From: Mucilaginibacter sp.
GTDB lineage: Bacteria; Bacteroidota; Bacteroidia; Sphingobacteriales; Sphingobacteriaceae
NCBI RefSeq assembly: GCF_028288185.1
Contig: NZ_JAQBOF010000008.1
Span: 62,001-126,000 of the forward strand
Length of the DNA stretch: 64,000 nucleotides
Direction of reading: 5' to 3'
Shown: piece by piece, positions 51,116 to 60,553 of the stretch
Layout of the letters: every line of letters starts with the position of its first letter
Numbering within the stretch: the stretch's first letter is position 1
Notes under the pieces: generated by a model
What the model was told of the DNA's origin: nothing
Database searches by the model: none
What the model saw: the letters and a program-made list of their open reading frames with translations, nothing else
Position numbers and translations under genes: made by a program

Positions 51116-53665
51116 ATGAATAAATTTCTGTTTGCTATTCTTTTCTCCGTAATAAGTACTGCTGCCCTGGCTCAGGTTAGGCCAAATAAACAAATTTTCA
51201 GGTCGTCATCATCTGATACTTTGAGCTACTTAAACCCAAAAGAATATATCGTTGGTGGGATTACTGTTACAGGGACTGTACACCTGGATAAGGAAGTGTT
51301 GCTTCAAATATCAAAAGTAACCAAAGGTGATAAGTTGCTTTTACCCGGCGAAGCCAGCTCGACCATTGTAAAGAACTTGTATAAAGAGAATTTATTTGAT
51401 GATGTACAGTTATATGTTACCAAAATTAACCTGGATACGGTATATCTTGAAATAGCGATAAAAGAACTTCCACGATTATCAAACCTGCGTTTAACGGGTA
51501 TACGCAAAAGCGAGATAGAGGACCTGAATAAAAAATTAGATGATAAGGGCAAAATTGTAAATACCAACTTATTAAGCCGAACTACAGCTACAATAAAGAG
51601 ATATTTTAACGAGAAAGGTTTTTATAATGCTACGGTAACTATAAAACAAAGACCCGATCCGGGAGATGCTAATAGCTTGATATTGGATGTTGTTATAAAC
51701 AAGGGCAGAAAGGTAATGATAAACTCAGTTACGTTTGAAGGTAACAAAGATTTTTCGCAAGGGGCACTTAGAGGCTATTTATCAAAAACCCGCACCCGCA
51801 AGTTTTATAACCTATTTGGGTCGAAAAAATTCAAGGAAGATAAATACCTTGAAGACAAACAAACCCTTATTGAAAAAATGCAGGAAAAAGGTTACAGAGA
51901 TGCAGCTTTAATAAGTGATACCGTTACCAAGCATGATTACCAAACCGTTGATGTAAAAATAAAAATACTTGAGGGCCATAAATATTACTTTGGTGATATT
52001 AAATGGTCTGGTAATGCTAAATACAATAATGATCTGTTAGACCGCGTACTGCGTATTAAAAAAGGTGATGTATTTAGTGAAGAAATGTTAAGCAAAAGAT
52101 TAAGTGGTGGTGGCCCCGGTGGCGATGATGTTTCATCTCTTTATTTAAATGATGGCTATTTAACTTATAATGCCGACCCTGTACAAACAAGATTACATAA
52201 TGATACTGTTGACCTGGATATAAGAATATTTGAAGGCCCTCAGTATACTATAAACCGCGTAACCGTTAAAGGTAATGATGTAACTAATGATAAAGTAGTT
52301 ATACGCGAGCTGCAAACTTTGCCGGGCCAAAAATTCAATAAAGCGTTATTGGTTGAGAGTACCCGTGTAATTGGACAGTTAGGCAACTTTGACGACCAGA
52401 AAACCGATCCAAGACCGGTTAACATTAACCCGCAGGATGGTACAGTTGATTTAATTTACAACGTTGTTGAAAAACCATCAGATCAGGTAGAGCTTTCGGG
52501 CGGTTTTGGTGGCGGCCAGTTTGTAGGTACGTTGGGGCTTACCTTTAATAACTTCGCTATTAAAAATCTCTTCCACCTTAAAGACTATAAACCATTACCA
52601 AAAGGCGATGGCGAAAAATTAAGCTTAAGGGGTCAATCAAGCGGTAGATCATATCAAAATTACTCGTTTACTTTCTCTGAGCCATGGCTGGGTGGTAAAA
52701 GGCCGATATTCTTCTCGGTATCTGCTTATACACAATTAAGCTCAACAGGCCAGTATTATGCCAAAACCGACCCTAACTATAATAACCTACGCATAAACGG
52801 TGTTGGTGTTACTTTAGGAAAACGTTTAAAATGGCCTGATAACCATTTCCAGTTAAATTATTCGTTAAATGTTGACCACTATAATTTAGATAATTATCCG
52901 GGTTATCTGTTCTCAAACGGGACATCGTATAATATTAAATTAACGCAAGAACTTTCGCGCAACGCGCTTGATGGTTCACCGATATTCCCTACCGGTGGTT
53001 CAAACATTAAGTTTACAGTACAGGGTACGCCGCCATATTCGTTATTTAATAATATTAACTACAAACTGCCGCCGCCACAAGAACAGCTTTATCATTTTGT
53101 GGAGTATTACAAAGTTAAATTTGACGCGCAGTGGTTTATACCGCTTCCGGCTAAGTTTGTGTTGATGACGCAAGCCAGGTTTGGTTTCCTTGGAGAATAT
53201 AATTCGGTTGTTCCGGGTTCACCGTTCGAACGCTTTAAACTGGGTGGTGATGGTATGCAAAGCTACCAGTTCTTACAAGGTAGCGATATAATTGGTTTAC
53301 GCGGATATGAAAACTTCTCGATAGTACCGGTAGGGGCACGCTTTACTGCCAGCAATAACCCCGGCAGTACCATATATGATAAATATACTATAGAGGTACG
53401 CCACCCTGTTATTACAAGCCAATCGGCTACTATATTTTTACTGGCATTTGCCGAAGGTGGTAATGTTTGGGACAAGTTCTCGCAATTTAACCCATATAAT
53501 GTCAGAAGATCTACAGGTATTGGAGCACGGATATTTTTACCTATTTTTGGTTTACTTGGTTTGGATTATGGCTATGGCTATGATCCGATCCCCGGAATAC
53601 CGTCGGCTAATAAGGGGCAGTTTAGCTTCTCTATATCACAAAGCCTAAGCGGTGGATTTAACTAA
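51116..53665 (+). CDS. bamA: Outer membrane protein assembly factor BamA
   Basis: An 849-residue Omp85 protein: signal peptide (1-20, ending ALAQ), five POTRA domains (about 40-450; for example YIVGGITVTGTVHLDKEVLL and ILEGHKYYFGDIKWSGN) and a C-terminal 16-strand barrel (about 455-849) with GLRGYENFSI, the conserved RG(F/Y) lid-loop motif. It inserts outer-membrane beta-barrel proteins. It is longer than E. coli BamA (about 810). Two Skp-like chaperone genes follow at once, which would deliver clients to it. Confidence 0.95.
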   Translation: MNKFLFAILFSVISTAALAQVRPNKQIFRSSSSDTLSYLNPKEYIVGGITVTGTVHLDKEVLLQISKVTKGDKLLLPGEASSTIVKNLYKENLFDDVQLYVTKINLDTVYLEIAIKELPRLSNLRLTGIRKSEIEDLNKKLDDKGKIVNTNLLSRTTATIKRYFNEKGFYNATVTIKQRPDPGDANSLILDVVINKGRKVMINSVTFEGNKDFSQGALRGYLSKTRTRKFYNLFGSKKFKEDKYLEDKQTLIEKMQEKGYRDAALISDTVTKHDYQTVDVKIKILEGHKYYFGDIKWSGNAKYNNDLLDRVLRIKKGDVFSEEMLSKRLSGGGPGGDDVSSLYLNDGYLTYNADPVQTRLHNDTVDLDIRIFEGPQYTINRVTVKGNDVTNDKVVIRELQTLPGQKFNKALLVESTRVIGQLGNFDDQKTDPRPVNINPQDGTVDLIYNVVEKPSDQVELSGGFGGGQFVGTLGLTFNNFAIKNLFHLKDYKPLPKGDGEKLSLRGQSSGRSYQNYSFTFSEPWLGGKRPIFFSVSAYTQLSSTGQYYAKTDPNYNNLRINGVGVTLGKRLKWPDNHFQLNYSLNVDHYNLDNYPGYLFSNGTSYNIKLTQELSRNALDGSPIFPTGGSNIKFTVQGTPPYSLFNNINYKLPPPQEQLYHFVEYYKVKFDAQWFIPLPAKFVLMTQARFGFLGEYNSVVPGSPFERFKLGGDGMQSYQFLQGSDIIGLRGYENFSIVPVGARFTASNNPGSTIYDKYTIEVRHPVITSQSATIFLLAFAEGGNVWDKFSQFNPYNVRRSTGIGARIFLPIFGLLGLDYGYGYDPIPGIPSANKGQFSFSISQSLSGGFN

Positions 53666-53681
53666 CTAGAAAAAAAAGTTG

Positions 53682-54212
53682 ATGAAAAAGGTAATTTTAG
53701 TACTAGCTTTTACGTTCATAACATTCACAGCAGCATTTGCGCAAAGATTTGCTTATGTTGATTCTGAATACATTTTAAAGCACATGCCTGATTATGTATC
53801 GGCTCAAAAGCAATTAGGTGCTTTATCAGATCAATGGCAAAAAGAGGTGGATGGACGTTTCCAGGAAATTGACAGAATGTATAAAGCATACCAGGCAGAC
53901 CAGGTTTTAATGTCGGCTGATATGAAGAAGCGCCGTGAGGATGAAGTTGTAGTAAAAGAAAAAGCCGCAAAAGATTTTCAACGCCAAAAATTTGGTCCGA
54001 ATGGTGAATTGGAACAAAAAAGCAGCTCGATAATGAAACCTATACAAGACAGGGTAGCTAAAGCAGTGCAAACCGTTGCCGAAGCCGAAAACCTGGATAT
54101 GATATTTGACAAAAACAGCGAAGTAATAATGCTGTATGCTAATCCGCGTTATGATAAAAGCGCTGACGTTATAACACGCCTGGGATTAAAACCGGGAGTA
54201 TTTGCTAAATAA
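53682..54212 (+). CDS. OmpH/Skp family periplasmic chaperone (first copy)
   Basis: A 176-residue protein from the ATG at 53682 (MKKVILVLAFTFITFTAAFAQ signal peptide). The mature part is largely helical, with the Skp-type start FAYVDSEYILKHMPDYVSAQKQL and heptad-rich Lys/Glu coiled coil, then IMKPIQDRVAKAVQTVAEAENLDMIFDKN. Skp trimers hold unfolded outer-membrane proteins in the periplasm. It is 16 nt downstream of bamA and followed by a second copy. The order uppS-bamA-skp-skp is usual in Bacteroidota. Confidence 0.9.
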   Translation: MKKVILVLAFTFITFTAAFAQRFAYVDSEYILKHMPDYVSAQKQLGALSDQWQKEVDGRFQEIDRMYKAYQADQVLMSADMKKRREDEVVVKEKAAKDFQRQKFGPNGELEQKSSSIMKPIQDRVAKAVQTVAEAENLDMIFDKNSEVIMLYANPRYDKSADVITRLGLKPGVFAK

Positions 54213-54266
54213 AATTTTTATACATATAATCGCACATTATTAAATTAATCAGAACAAAAAAAAACA

Positions 54267-54779
54267 ATGAAAAAACTATTTAAAGTTGCTTTAGTTGCAG
54301 TATGCATGTTATTTATGGGCAACTTTGCCAAAGCACAAACTAAAATCGGATACGTTAATACAAGCGACTTAATACAGGCAATGCCCGAACTTAAGACTAT
54401 AAATACACAAATAGACGCTTTTAAAAAGACATTTATTGATCAGTTACAAAACTTGAGTAATGAACTACAAAAAGGTAGCGCTGATTATCAGGCAAAACAA
54501 GCTACCATGACTGATGCAGTTCGTACAATGAAACAAAGTGAATTGGCTGACTTGCAAAAACGTGCTCAGGATTATCAAACCAACGCTCAACAACAAGTTG
54601 AACAAAAAGGTAATGAGTTAATGAAACCGTTGATTGATAAGATCCACAATGCAATAAACGCAGTTGCTAAAGAAAAAGCTTATACTTATGTATTTGATAC
54701 ATCACAAACTGCATTATTAGTATCGCCACCGTCTGATGACTTGATGGCTGCTGTAAAGCTTAAATTAGCAGTAAAATAA
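54267..54779 (+). CDS. OmpH/Skp family periplasmic chaperone (second copy)
   Basis: A 170-residue paralogue of the preceding gene: signal peptide (1-23, ending AKAQ), the same start pattern IGYVNTSDLIQAMPELKTINTQID, a coiled-coil tentacle rich in Gln/Lys, and the end MKPLIDKIHNAINAVAKEKAYTYVFD. The copies are clearly diverged and may form separate or mixed trimers. A terminator follows at 54799-54831, closing the uppS-bamA-skp-skp unit. Confidence 0.9.
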   Translation: MKKLFKVALVAVCMLFMGNFAKAQTKIGYVNTSDLIQAMPELKTINTQIDAFKKTFIDQLQNLSNELQKGSADYQAKQATMTDAVRTMKQSELADLQKRAQDYQTNAQQQVEQKGNELMKPLIDKIHNAINAVAKEKAYTYVFDTSQTALLVSPPSDDLMAAVKLKLAVK

Positions 54780-54798
54780 TTTAATTATAAATGATTTA

Positions 54799-54831
54799 CA
54801 AAAGCGCCCTGTTTACGGGGCGCTTTTTTTA
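54799..54831 (+). terminator. Terminator after the second skp gene
   Basis: The stem AAAGCGCCC/GGGGCGCTTT with loop TGTTTAC precedes a T-rich run (TTTTTTTATTTTT). Confidence 0.9.
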
Positions 54832-54837
54832 TTTTTG

Positions 54838-54945
54838 AATCATAGATTTTTTTGATTGATGGATTTCGCTGATTATTGTTCGAAGATTTCGCTGATTTGC
54901 AATTCACCAATCTTTAATCTTCAATAACTAATCTTCAACATCACA
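54838..54945. repeat. Word-like repeats (GATTTCGCTGATTA and AATCTTTAATCTTC types)
   Basis: Two word families fill the terminator-murI gap: ATTTCGCTGATT (twice, 54862-54900) and ACCAATCTTTAATCTTC (about 54905-54938). The former reappears in reversed sense as ATAATCAGTGAAAT before nuoI. Confidence 0.6.
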
Positions 54946-54947
54946 CC

Positions 54948-55790
54948 ATGCCAAACACGCCAATAGGTATTTTTGATTCGGGGATAGGCGGCCTAACCGT
55001 CTTTCGTTCAATTGCAGAGCAGTTGCCGGGGTATGATTATATTTATCTGGGCGATAATAGCCGCGCGCCTTATGGTAACAGATCATTTAACACCATCCAT
55101 CAATATACCTGGGAGTGTGTGCAATGGCTATTTAAACAAGACTGTCCGCTGATTATACTGGCTTGTAATACAGCATCGGCAAAAGCGCTGCGTACTATCC
55201 AGCAAAAGGATATGCAGGGCTTAGATCCCTCCAAACGTGTGCTAGGGGTGATAAGGCCCACTGCCGAGGTTATCGGCAATTATTCAACCACCAAAGAAAT
55301 TGGCGTATTAGGTACTACGGGTACCGTACAATCTGAATCATACCCGATTGAGATACAGAAGTTTTTTCCTGATCTGAAGATTTATCAGCAAGCCTGTCCG
55401 TTATGGGTGCCATTGGTTGAGAGCGGCGAATATGAAAAGCCCGGATCAGACTATTTTATAAAAGAATACCTTGACCAGATCATGGCGCAATCTGCCAATA
55501 TAGATACTTTGCTGCTGGCCTGTACACATTACCCGTTATTGCTGGATAAAATAAAAGCACACCTACCGGCCAATGTAAATGTAATTGCACAAGGCGACAT
55601 TGTTGCCAAAAGCTTAGTTGATTATTTGCAACGCCACCCGGAACTGGAGCAAAAATTAAGCAAAGAAGGTACACGTAAATTCTATACAACCACCGATGAT
55701 ACCGCCGAATTTGATCATCATGCATCACGGTTTTTTTCGGCACCGGTAACTTCATCGTTTGTGTCGGTTACCGAGTTTAGTTGTAAATAG
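54948..55790 (+). CDS. murI: Glutamate racemase
   Basis: A 280-residue cytoplasmic enzyme making D-glutamate for peptidoglycan. Both catalytic cysteines are present: Cys73 in ILACNTASAKA and Cys192 in LLACTHYPLL. Asp10 and Ser11 lie in IGIFDSGIGGLTV, and the YLGDNSRAPYGNRS motif is intact. No promoter box is obvious in the repeat-filled gap, so it may be read from further upstream or from an unusual promoter. The nuo genes begin 100 nt downstream. Confidence 0.96.
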   Translation: MPNTPIGIFDSGIGGLTVFRSIAEQLPGYDYIYLGDNSRAPYGNRSFNTIHQYTWECVQWLFKQDCPLIILACNTASAKALRTIQQKDMQGLDPSKRVLGVIRPTAEVIGNYSTTKEIGVLGTTGTVQSESYPIEIQKFFPDLKIYQQACPLWVPLVESGEYEKPGSDYFIKEYLDQIMAQSANIDTLLLACTHYPLLLDKIKAHLPANVNVIAQGDIVAKSLVDYLQRHPELEQKLSKEGTRKFYTTTDDTAEFDHHASRFFSAPVTSSFVSVTEFSCK

Positions 55791-55865
55791 GGAGTTTTTT
55801 TATTAAATCCTACCAGTTTAGTCAACTTTATAGAGTCAATCCAACTCAATCAATTCAAAATTTAT

Positions 55866-55873
55866 TAAGTTTG
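55866..55873 (+). promoter_or_regulatory. -7 box before nuoH
   Basis: TAAGTTTG matches TAnnTTTG, 17 nt before the TTG start of nuoH. No clear -33 TTG is seen. This suggests that the nuoH-N segment has its own promoter. Confidence 0.5.
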
Positions 55874-55890
55874 CACCTAAAGCAAACCGG

Positions 55891-56961
55891 TTGAACTTTT
55901 ACACTACATATTTCTTAATTGCGATAGGCTTATTTGCTTTTGTAGCCCTGTTTACTTTGTTTGGCGTATATGCTGAACGTAAACTTTCTGCCTTTATACA
56001 AGACAGACTTGGCCCAACCGAGGTAGGTAAGTTCGGTATGCTGCAAACGCTGGCAGATATAATGAAGCTGATCCAAAAAGAACTCATAATACCCGCCGCT
56101 GCAGATAAGGTACTTTTCCTGATGGCACCGGTCATTATATTTGTTGCTGTTTACCTGGGTTTTGCGGCTTTGCCATGGGCACCTGGTTTAGTACCGGCTA
56201 ACGTCAACATCGGCCTGTATTACATTTTAGCCATCATATCTATCGAAACCCTTGGCATACTAATGGCCGGCTGGGGATCAAACAATAAATATTCTATACT
56301 GGGTGCCATGCGTTCGGCAGCGCAGATCATATCTTATGAGATACCTGCAGGCTTTGCTTTAATATCAGTAGTAATGATAGCTCAAACTTTAAATCTACAG
56401 GATATATCGATGCAGCAAGGTATTCTATCTCCAGAAAAAATAAAATTTTTAGGCCTTTGGGATGTATCTGTCAACGGCGGCATACTGGCCTGGAACATTT
56501 TTAGAGCGCCGCATTTGATAATAGCGTTCGTAATTTACTTTATAGCTTCATTGGCCGAAAGTAACCGTGCGCCATTTGATATCCCCGAAGCAGAGTCAGA
56601 ATTGGTTGCCGGTTTCCATACCGAGTTTACCGGGCTGCAATTTGCATTGGTGTTTTTGGCCGAGTATGCCATGATGTACCTGGTATCAATGGTAGGAGTA
56701 ATATTATTTTTAGGTGCATGGAACACACCATTACCAAATATTGGTGCCGTACATTTGGCCAGTTGGACAACAGGCATAGCCTGGGGGATATTTTGGATAG
56801 CAACAAAAACGTTGGCCCTTATTGCCGTACAGATGTGGATACGATGGACGCTGCCGAGATTACGCGTTGACCAGCTAATGAATTTATGCTGGAAGGTTTT
56901 AACCCCCCTGGCATTTTTATGTATGCTGATATCGGGTGTATGGCGGTTATGGTTGATGTAG
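55891..56961 (+). CDS. nuoH: NADH-quinone oxidoreductase subunit H
   Basis: A 356-residue membrane subunit of complex I (ND1 homologue) forming the quinone-binding interface with the peripheral arm. It has eight helices, the [19 protein letters not shown] loop 1 signature, and the [37 protein letters not shown] quinone-site motif. The start is TTG at 55891, which gives a normal N-terminus. It is the first gene of nuoHIJKLMN here; nuoA-G are not in the window, and murI lies upstream. Confidence 0.95.
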   Translation: MNFYTTYFLIAIGLFAFVALFTLFGVYAERKLSAFIQDRLGPTEVGKFGMLQTLADIMKLIQKELIIPAAADKVLFLMAPVIIFVAVYLGFAALPWAPGLVPANVNIGLYYILAIISIETLGILMAGWGSNNKYSILGAMRSAAQIISYEIPAGFALISVVMIAQTLNLQDISMQQGILSPEKIKFLGLWDVSVNGGILAWNIFRAPHLIIAFVIYFIASLAESNRAPFDIPEAESELVAGFHTEFTGLQFALVFLAEYAMMYLVSMVGVILFLGAWNTPLPNIGAVHLASWTTGIAWGIFWIATKTLALIAVQMWIRWTLPRLRVDQLMNLCWKVLTPLAFLCMLISGVWRLWLM

Positions 56962-56974
56962 TGTTTAAGATTAG

Positions 56975-57043
56975 GGAATTGTAAATCGGTGAATCAAACC
57001 AAAAATAATCAGTGAAATAAAAAAATAAAAATCAGAATAATCA
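56975..57043. repeat. Word-like repeat inside the nuo operon (AATCAGTGAAAT type)
   Basis: The 82-bp nuoH-nuoI gap, large for this operon, holds AATCGGTGAATC, AATCAGTGAAAT, AATCAGAATAATCAGTG words; the GTG of nuoI (57044) comes from the last one. Confidence 0.6.
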
Positions 57044-57634
57044 GTGTATAATAAAGCAATAAACGGATTTACAACTGCAATGAAAGGGCTGTCCCTTACG
57101 TTCAGGCATCTTTTTGCATCAAATGCCAAGAGGAAGGTAATATCTGTGAGCGATGATAATTACTTTAAGCAGTTAGAGGGCACCAATACTATCCAGTATC
57201 CGCATCAAAAACTACCTGTGCCCGAAGTTGGACGCTACCAGCTGGATGTGGAGATAGACGATTGCATTGTATGTGATCTTTGTGCTAAAATTTGCCCGGT
57301 TGATTGTATTACTATAGAGTCGATAAAATCGACAACAGGCTCTATCGGTGAAACATCTGACGGGTCAAAGAAACTGCTTTATGCCCCTAAGTTTGACATA
57401 GACATGGCCAAGTGCATGTACTGCGGTTTATGCACCATAGTTTGCCCTACCGAATGTATTGTAATGACCAACCAATACGATAAAAGTGTTTTTGAGTTAA
57501 AGAACTTAAACTACGAGTTTGCCGATATGGCACCTGAGGTTGCGGCTGAAAAAAGGCAATTATTAGAGAATCAATTAGCCGAAAGACAAGCGGCAAAATT
57601 GGCGGCCATGAATAAAAAGGAGGGCGACGCATGA
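57044..57634 (+). CDS. nuoI: NADH-quinone oxidoreductase subunit I
   Basis: A 196-residue peripheral subunit with two [4Fe-4S] clusters, from the motifs CIVCDLCAKICPVDC and CMYCGLCTIVCPTEC. The second cluster (N2-facing chain) passes electrons towards NuoB. The start at GTG 57044 keeps the usual INGFTTAMKGLSLTFRHLF helix; an internal ATG at 57080 would cut into it. A Glu/Ala-rich C-terminal tail (about 160-196) is longer than in E. coli (180 residues). It overlaps nuoJ by 4 nt. Confidence 0.95.
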   Translation: MYNKAINGFTTAMKGLSLTFRHLFASNAKRKVISVSDDNYFKQLEGTNTIQYPHQKLPVPEVGRYQLDVEIDDCIVCDLCAKICPVDCITIESIKSTTGSIGETSDGSKKLLYAPKFDIDMAKCMYCGLCTIVCPTECIVMTNQYDKSVFELKNLNYEFADMAPEVAAEKRQLLENQLAERQAAKLAAMNKKEGDA

Positions 57635-58182
57635 GTTTAACCCAACTGCTTTTTTATATAATGGCGTTTATTGTGGTAGCATCGGCCCTATTTGTGGCGA
57701 GCAGCAAGAACTTGGTACGCTCTATATTTATGTTCTTTATAACGCTGTTTGGCCTGGCAGGTTTATACGTTTTGGCTTTGGCCGATTTTGTGGCGGTAAC
57801 CCAAATAGTGATCTATGTAGGCGGCGTGCTGGTACTGATATTATTTGCTTTTATGTTATCGGGCAAAGAAACTTTGAATGTGTTACAACAACAAAAAAGT
57901 AAGTTCATTAGTCTTAGTAAATTGCCCGCTATATTATTGGCCGCACTGTTTTTTGTGGTAATGGTAAATGTGATATTAAAAACCGATGCGGATAATGTGT
58001 ATTGGGTAAAGATGGTTACGGGTGCGAATAGGCAGATAAAGCCGAACGATATAATGACCGATAACATAGGCATAAATTTAATGACGCGCTATTTATTACC
58101 ATTCGAGGCTATATCTATTTTATTAATGATGGCCCTGGTAGGTGCCGCGCATTTGGCAAGGAAGGAGCGGGGTACAGTATGA
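57631..58182 (+). CDS. nuoJ: NADH-quinone oxidoreductase subunit J
   Basis: A 183-residue membrane subunit (ND6 homologue) with five helices. It contains the conserved VGGVLVLILFAFMLS helix 3 with its pi-bulge region linked to proton coupling, and ALFVASSKNLVRSIFMFFITLFGLAGLYVLALADFVAVTQIVIYVGG. It overlaps nuoI at ATGA and nuoK at ATGA, showing translational coupling through this part of the operon. Confidence 0.93.
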   Translation: MSLTQLLFYIMAFIVVASALFVASSKNLVRSIFMFFITLFGLAGLYVLALADFVAVTQIVIYVGGVLVLILFAFMLSGKETLNVLQQQKSKFISLSKLPAILLAALFFVVMVNVILKTDADNVYWVKMVTGANRQIKPNDIMTDNIGINLMTRYLLPFEAISILLMMALVGAAHLARKERGTV

Positions 58183-58484
58183 TAACCTTAACCGATTTTT
58201 TAATAGTAAGTGCCGCACTGTTTTGCATTGGTTTATACATGATCATATCAAAACACAACGCCATACAAATTTTAATAGGGATAGAACTAATGCTAAATGC
58301 CGCCATTTTAAACCTGGTAGCCTTTGGCAAATTTGATAAAATAGCTAACAGCGGGCAGGTATTCGCGCTGTTTGCCATAGTATTGGCAGCAGCCACTACC
58401 GCGGTAGCCTTGGCGATTATACTAAACGTTTACAAAAAATATAAAACTATTGATCCACGCAAGATCAATAATTTGAAGGATTAA
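58179..58484 (+). CDS. nuoK: NADH-quinone oxidoreductase subunit K
   Basis: A 101-residue subunit (ND4L homologue) with three helices. It carries the two membrane Glu residues needed for proton transfer: IGIELMLNAAILNLVAF (helix 2) and the Glu/ALFAIVLAAATTAVALAIIL region. The length and motifs are typical. It overlaps nuoJ by 4 nt, and nuoL begins 3 nt after its stop. Confidence 0.95.
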   Translation: MITLTDFLIVSAALFCIGLYMIISKHNAIQILIGIELMLNAAILNLVAFGKFDKIANSGQVFALFAIVLAAATTAVALAIILNVYKKYKTIDPRKINNLKD

Positions 58485-58487
58485 TAT

Positions 58488-60548
58488 TTGAAAACAACTA
58501 TACCATACCAGGATCTGTCAATCATATACTTTGCAATAGCAACGGTATTGTTGCCCCTGTTTGCTTGTATAGTAAATTGCTGTTTGTCGGGTAGGCGTAA
58601 TCAAATATCGGGGTGGATAGCTACTGGGGCTATATTAGCCAGTGCGATATTATCAATAATCATATTCTCGAAAACTTGGAACAGCCAGCAAATACATGTA
58701 CAGCAGCTTTGGTTTACTATTGGCGGTACGCAATTGTATGCAGGTATTTTATTGAATAACCTATCGTCCATATTATTATTGCTGGTGTCGGTAATTGCAT
58801 TGCCGGTTCATATCTACTCTACCGCTTACATGAAGCATGACGATAATTATGATCGTTACTTCATTTACCTCAGCCTGTTTTGTTTTAGCATGCTCGCGCT
58901 GGTGGTGGCTGATAATATGATATTGCTGTATACTTTCTGGGAGTTGGTAGGCTTCTCGTCATACCTGCTGATAGGTTTTTGGTTCACCCGCGACAAAGCG
59001 GTGCAGGCCAATAAAAAAGCATTTTTAATGAACCGTATTGGCGATGTTGGTTTGCTAACCGCCATTATGATACTGTTTGCGCAGTACCATACTTTTGATA
59101 TTGTACAGATTTTTGGCAGTGGCGGGTTAATTAGTCAATCGACCATTACTAATGGTTTATGGGTATCACCTATAGGTAGTTTACCTGCTGTTTGGCAATA
59201 CGTAGCTTTTGGCGGGATATTTTTAGGGGTTGCTGCAAAATCGGCACAGTTCCCCTTACATACCTGGCTACCCGATGCGATGGAGGGGCCAACATCGGTA
59301 TCGGCATTGATCCACGCGGCAACAATGGTTGCAGCAGGCGTGTTTTTACTGGGCAGGGTTTACCCAATATTCACTACCGGCGAGTTAGATATACTAGCCA
59401 TCATTGGATGCTTTACCGCGTTTATGGCGGCTACTATTGCGCTAACACAAAACGATCTGAAACGTATCCTGGCGTATTCTACCATATCGCAACTTGGTTT
59501 TATGGTGATGGCAATGGGGGTGGGGGCTTATGCGTCATCATTGTTCCATTTGATAACGCACGCGTTTTTTAAATGTGCCTTGTTTTTGGTGGCAGGTATT
59601 GTTATTCACCAAATGCAGCATATTAAAGAGGATAACGACCTGGACATAGACCCACAAAGTATTTTATACATGGGCGGCCTACGTAAAAAACTGCCGTTTA
59701 CATTTTTGGTGGCGGTTGTGGCCGGCCTGGCATTGATCGGTTTGCCTTTTACATCAGGCTATCTATCAAAAGATGGCATATTGGTACAGGCGGTTGATTG
59801 GTCGGATAATAAAAGCATATTATTTAGATTAGTGCCGATAGGCGCCATCATTACAACATGGCTGACAGCTTTTTATGTAACCCGACTAATAGTAAAAGTA
59901 TTTTTTGGCGATTTTAGATTAGCGCAATTTCATCCGCATATAAAATACCATATCAGCGATGGTGGCTGGCAATACCGTGTGCCGTTACTATTATTGGCGG
60001 TGGCTTGTTTGTTCCCGCTATTTTCATGGAACCCGGTTTTATACGAGCGTGCCTGGGTATTAGCTGGGTTTGATTCTATCCATTTAGCGCGGGTAAACAT
60101 TTACCATACCATTGTACCAATAGGGGTTAATATATTAAGCTTGTTCATCATCTACTGGGCTTGGGCGGTTTATACCGGGCGCAAAATATTGGTGTTCCCG
60201 CAAACGGGCTTTTTGTTCCACCTGTCTTACCGCGAGTGGTACTTTGATAAATTTTATAATAAAGTAATTGTTGGCGCGGTAATGGGCTTGAGTAAAGCAC
60301 TCTCATGGTTTGACCGCAAAGTTATTGATGGCTTTATAAACGGACTATCAGTCCTAACTATCACGATATCAAAAATAGCTGCCTGGTTTGATTATAATAT
60401 TATCGATAGAATATCGCGCTTACTTACCTTTATCGTGCAAATAACCGGTAATTTTGTGCGCCGTTTTCAGGGTGGCAAAATTCAATATTATTTGTTTAGT
60501 ATGCTGGCTGTAGTGCTGGCCATGTTTATTTTAAAAATACTGATCTGA
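58488..60548 (+). CDS. nuoL: NADH-quinone oxidoreductase subunit L
   Basis: A 686-residue antiporter-like proton-pumping subunit (ND5 homologue). It starts at TTG 58488. Core helices include LYTFWELVGFSSYLLIGFWF (Glu in helix 5), KSAQFPLHTWLPDAMEGPTSVSALIHAATMV, and LAYSTISQLGFMVMAMGVGAYASSLFHLITHAFFKCALFLVAG. The long lateral helix and a final membrane helix occupy about 590-686. It is somewhat longer than the E. coli protein (613), because of the C-terminal portion. Confidence 0.95.
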   Translation: MKTTIPYQDLSIIYFAIATVLLPLFACIVNCCLSGRRNQISGWIATGAILASAILSIIIFSKTWNSQQIHVQQLWFTIGGTQLYAGILLNNLSSILLLLVSVIALPVHIYSTAYMKHDDNYDRYFIYLSLFCFSMLALVVADNMILLYTFWELVGFSSYLLIGFWFTRDKAVQANKKAFLMNRIGDVGLLTAIMILFAQYHTFDIVQIFGSGGLISQSTITNGLWVSPIGSLPAVWQYVAFGGIFLGVAAKSAQFPLHTWLPDAMEGPTSVSALIHAATMVAAGVFLLGRVYPIFTTGELDILAIIGCFTAFMAATIALTQNDLKRILAYSTISQLGFMVMAMGVGAYASSLFHLITHAFFKCALFLVAGIVIHQMQHIKEDNDLDIDPQSILYMGGLRKKLPFTFLVAVVAGLALIGLPFTSGYLSKDGILVQAVDWSDNKSILFRLVPIGAIITTWLTAFYVTRLIVKVFFGDFRLAQFHPHIKYHISDGGWQYRVPLLLLAVACLFPLFSWNPVLYERAWVLAGFDSIHLARVNIYHTIVPIGVNILSLFIIYWAWAVYTGRKILVFPQTGFLFHLSYREWYFDKFYNKVIVGAVMGLSKALSWFDRKVIDGFINGLSVLTITISKIAAWFDYNIIDRISRLLTFIVQITGNFVRRFQGGKIQYYLFSMLAVVLAMFILKILI

Positions 60549-60553
60549 ACCTA

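Noticed and set aside
53682..54779. Two skp-like genes as a novel duplication
   Set aside because: Paired skp/ompH genes behind bamA are normal in Bacteroidota and both are intact.
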